A stretch of DNA of 64,000 bases, taken from the NCBI GenBank assembly GCA_936450465.1, contig OW388296.1, positions 32,495,875 to 32,559,874 on the forward strand. The letters run 5' to 3'. Both the position numbers and the translations under genes were made by a program. Below the pieces are notes generated by a model. The model did not search any database. It was not told the origin of the DNA and worked only from the letters and a program-made list of their open reading frames with translations. This document shows, piece after piece, positions 61,865 to 64,000 of this stretch (its first letter is position 1; every line of letters begins with the position of its first letter). This DNA comes from Gibbula magus (taxonomy: Eukaryota > Mollusca > Gastropoda > Trochida > Trochidae).

Positions 61865-64000
61865 AACACAAGGTAATGAACATCTCAGCAAAGTTTGGTC
61901 CTGAAATGTGCAGTTTGAAGAAAGTTATTAGCCTCGCTGTCAAGTAATGTAGTTTGTGGTCTTCTTTGACTTAGAATAATTTCTGTGTTTTTGGGCCAAA
62001 TTGGCTATACGACTCTCTGTAAGAGTGAATATAGATTAAAAAGTAAGACAGATAGAGGAAATCCGAAATAACCATTCGATAGAACACAAGGTAATGAACA
62101 TCTCAGCCAAGTTTGGTCCTGAATTATGCAGTTTGAAGAAAGTTATTAGCCTCGCTGTCAAGTAATGTAGTTTGTGGTCTTCTTTGATTTAGAATAATTT
62201 CCGTGTTTTTCGGCCAAATTGGCTATGCGACTCTCTGTAAGAGTGAATATAGATTAAAAAGTAAGACAGATAGAGGAAATCGGAAATAACCATTCGATAG
62301 AACACAAGGTAATGAACATCTCAGCCAAGTTTGGTCCTGAATTATGCAGTTTGAAGAAAGTTATTAGCCTCGCTGTCAAGTAATGTAGTTTGTGGTCTTC
62401 TTTGACTTAGAATAATTTCAGTGTTTTTGTGCCAAATTGGCTATGCGACTCTCTGTAAGAGTGAATATTGATTAAAAAGTAAGACAGATAGAGGGAATCC
62501 GAAATAGCCATTCGATAGAACACAAGGTAATGAACATCTCAGCAAAGTTTGGTCCTGAAATGTGCAGTTTGAAGAAAGTTATTAGCCTCGCTGTCAAGTA
62601 ATGTAGTTTGTGGTCTTCTTTGACTTAGAATAATTTCCGTGTTTATGGGCCAAATTGGCTATGCGACTCTCTGTAAGAGTGAATATAGATTAAAAATTAA
62701 GACAGATAGAGGAAATCCGAAATAACCATTCGATAGAACACAAGGTTATGAACATCTCAGCCAAGTGTTGTCCTGAAATATGCAGTTTGAAGAAAGTTAT
62801 TAGCCTCGCTGTCAAGTAATGTAGTTTGTGGTCTTCTTTGACTTAGAATAATTTCCGTGTTTTTGGGCCAAATTGGCTATGCGACTCTCTGTAAGAGTGA
62901 ATATAGATTAAAAAGTAAGACAGATAGAGGGAATCCGAAATAGCCATTCGATAGAACACAAGGTAATGAACATCTCAGCAAAGTTTGGTCCTGAAATGTG
63001 CAGTTTGAAGAAAGTTATTAGCCTCGCTGTCAGTAATGTAGTTTGTGGTCTTCTTTGACTTAGAATAATTTCCGTGTTTTTGGGACAAATTGGCTATGCG
63101 ACTCTCTGTAAGAGTGAATATAGATTAAAAAGTAAGACAGATAGAGGAAATCCGAAATAACCATTCGATAGAACACAAGGTTATGAACATCTCAGCCAAG
63201 TTTGGTCCTGAAATATGCAGTTTGAAGAAAGTTATTAGCCTCGCTGTCAAGTAATGTAGTTTGTGGTCTTCTTTGACTTAGAATAATATCCGTGTTTTTC
63301 GGCCAAATTGGCTATGCGACTCTCTGTAAGAGTGAATATAGATTAAAAAGTAAGACAGATAGAGGAAATCCGAAATAACCATTCGATAGAACACAAGGTA
63401 ATGAACATCTTAGCCAAGTTTGGTCCTGAAATGTGCAGTTTGAAGAAAGTTATTAGCCTCGCTGTCAAGTAATGTAGTTTGTGGTCTTCTTTGACTTAGA
63501 ATAATTTCTGTGTTTTTGGGCCAAATTGGCTATACGACTCTCTGTAAGAGTGAATATAGATTAAAAAGTAAGACAGATAGAGGAAATCCGAAATAACCAT
63601 TCGATAGAACACAAGGTAATGAACATCTCAGCCAAGTTTGGTCCTGAATTATGCAGTTTGAAGAAAGTTATTAGCCTCGCTGTCAAGTAATGTAGTTTGT
63701 GGTCTTCTTTGATTTAGAATAATTTCCGTGTTTTTCGGCCAAATTGGCTATGCGACTCTCTGTAAGAGTGAATATAGATTAAAAAGTAAGACAGATAGAG
63801 GAAATCGGAAATAACCATTCGATAGAACACAAGGTAATGAACATCTCAGCCAAGTTTGGTCCTGAATTATGCAGTTTGAAGAAAGTTATTAGCCTCGCTG
63901 TCAAGTAATGTAGTTTGTGGTCTTCTTTGACTTAGAATAATTTCAGTGTTTTTGTGCCAAATTGGCTATGCGACTCTCTGTAAGAGTGAATATTGATTAA
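61865..64000 (+). repeat. Overlapping 11-monomer higher-order repeat, copy 2, cut by window end
   Basis: Copy of the 59,470 unit. It tracks at +2,395 bp to about 63,270, then lacks the equivalent of one monomer (about 60,915-61,130). From there the offset is 2,179 bp, as shown by aatgtgcagt at 61,251 and 63,430. It is therefore a 10-monomer derivative. It runs off the window. Confidence 0.85.

Larger units (their letters stand above)
1..64000. repeat. 218-bp satellite DNA array filling the window
   Basis: The motif ttggctat recurs at 1, 219, 437, 655 and 873, giving an exact 218-bp spacing, and the same unit in either orientation continues to the last base. Dividing the window by about 217-218 bp gives roughly 290-295 monomers. 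Monomers differ by scattered substitutions and a few recurrent small deletions (2 bp in gactctctg, 3 bp in gaagaaag, 1 bp in acaagg). One consensus-like monomer has about 80 G+C in 218 bases. No stretch of 300 bases or more is free of the repeat, so there is no gene-sized unique interval. Long homogeneous arrays with this organisation are typical of eukaryotic centromeric or pericentromeric heterochromatin; that location is inferred. I do not recognise the family. Confidence 0.98.
47519..64000 (+). repeat. Forward satellite block 3
   Basis: About 76 forward monomers. The left part (to about 51,679) is the forward part of duplication copy 2; the rest continues the original forward array. Higher-order periods of 5, 4, 3 and 11 monomers follow one another. 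The window ends inside a monomer (tattgattaa), so the array continues beyond it. Confidence 0.95.

Overview
The window is one uninterrupted array of a satellite DNA whose monomer is close to 218 bp and about 37% G+C (counted by hand on one consensus-like copy). I estimate roughly 290-295 monomers. I see no non-satellite sequence: no supportable protein gene, tRNA, rRNA, transposon or CRISPR array. A satellite array of this size with higher-order repeats (HORs) and long homogenised blocks points to a eukaryotic chromosome, most likely centromeric, pericentromeric or other constitutive heterochromatin. I do not recognise the monomer and cannot name the species or clade.

Layout, taking the orientation of the first monomer (starting ttggctat at base 1) as forward: forward 1-17,769; reverse 17,773-33,281; forward 33,282-37,441; reverse 37,442-47,507; forward 47,519-64,000. 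The four orientation switches lie inside monomers, so each is a recombination scar.

The switches are not independent. The part from about 23,211 to 37,441 (reverse array, the switch at 33,281, and 4.2 kb of forward array) is present again from 37,442 to about 51,679, displaced by 14,231-14,238 bp and sharing private mutations. The simplest history is one original inverted block (17.77-33.28 kb) in a forward array, then a 14.2-kb tandem duplication of a unit spanning the inversion edge. That duplication created the 37,442 switch as its joint and the 47.5-kb switch as a copy of the 33.28-kb one. Small patches inside the copies look like later gene conversion.

The array is also organised in HORs that change along the window: 8/9-mers (1,740/1,953 bp) at 0.4-4.3 kb, a 10-mer (2,166 bp) built as 6+4 at 6.7-11 kb, a weaker 13-mer (about 2,825 bp) at 13.4-17.5 kb, a 4-mer (872 bp) at 19-20.5 kb, a 6-mer (about 1,306 bp) at 26.6-28.9 kb, a 5-mer (1,086 bp) at 50.4-52.4 kb, a 4-mer (872 bp) at 53.2-54.9 kb, and 11-mers (2,389 and 2,395 bp) at 55.4-64 kb. 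The last are the most homogeneous and look youngest. The novelty here is in the recombination history, not in an encoded system. All comparisons were made by eye, so copy counts are estimates and identity has not been measured.
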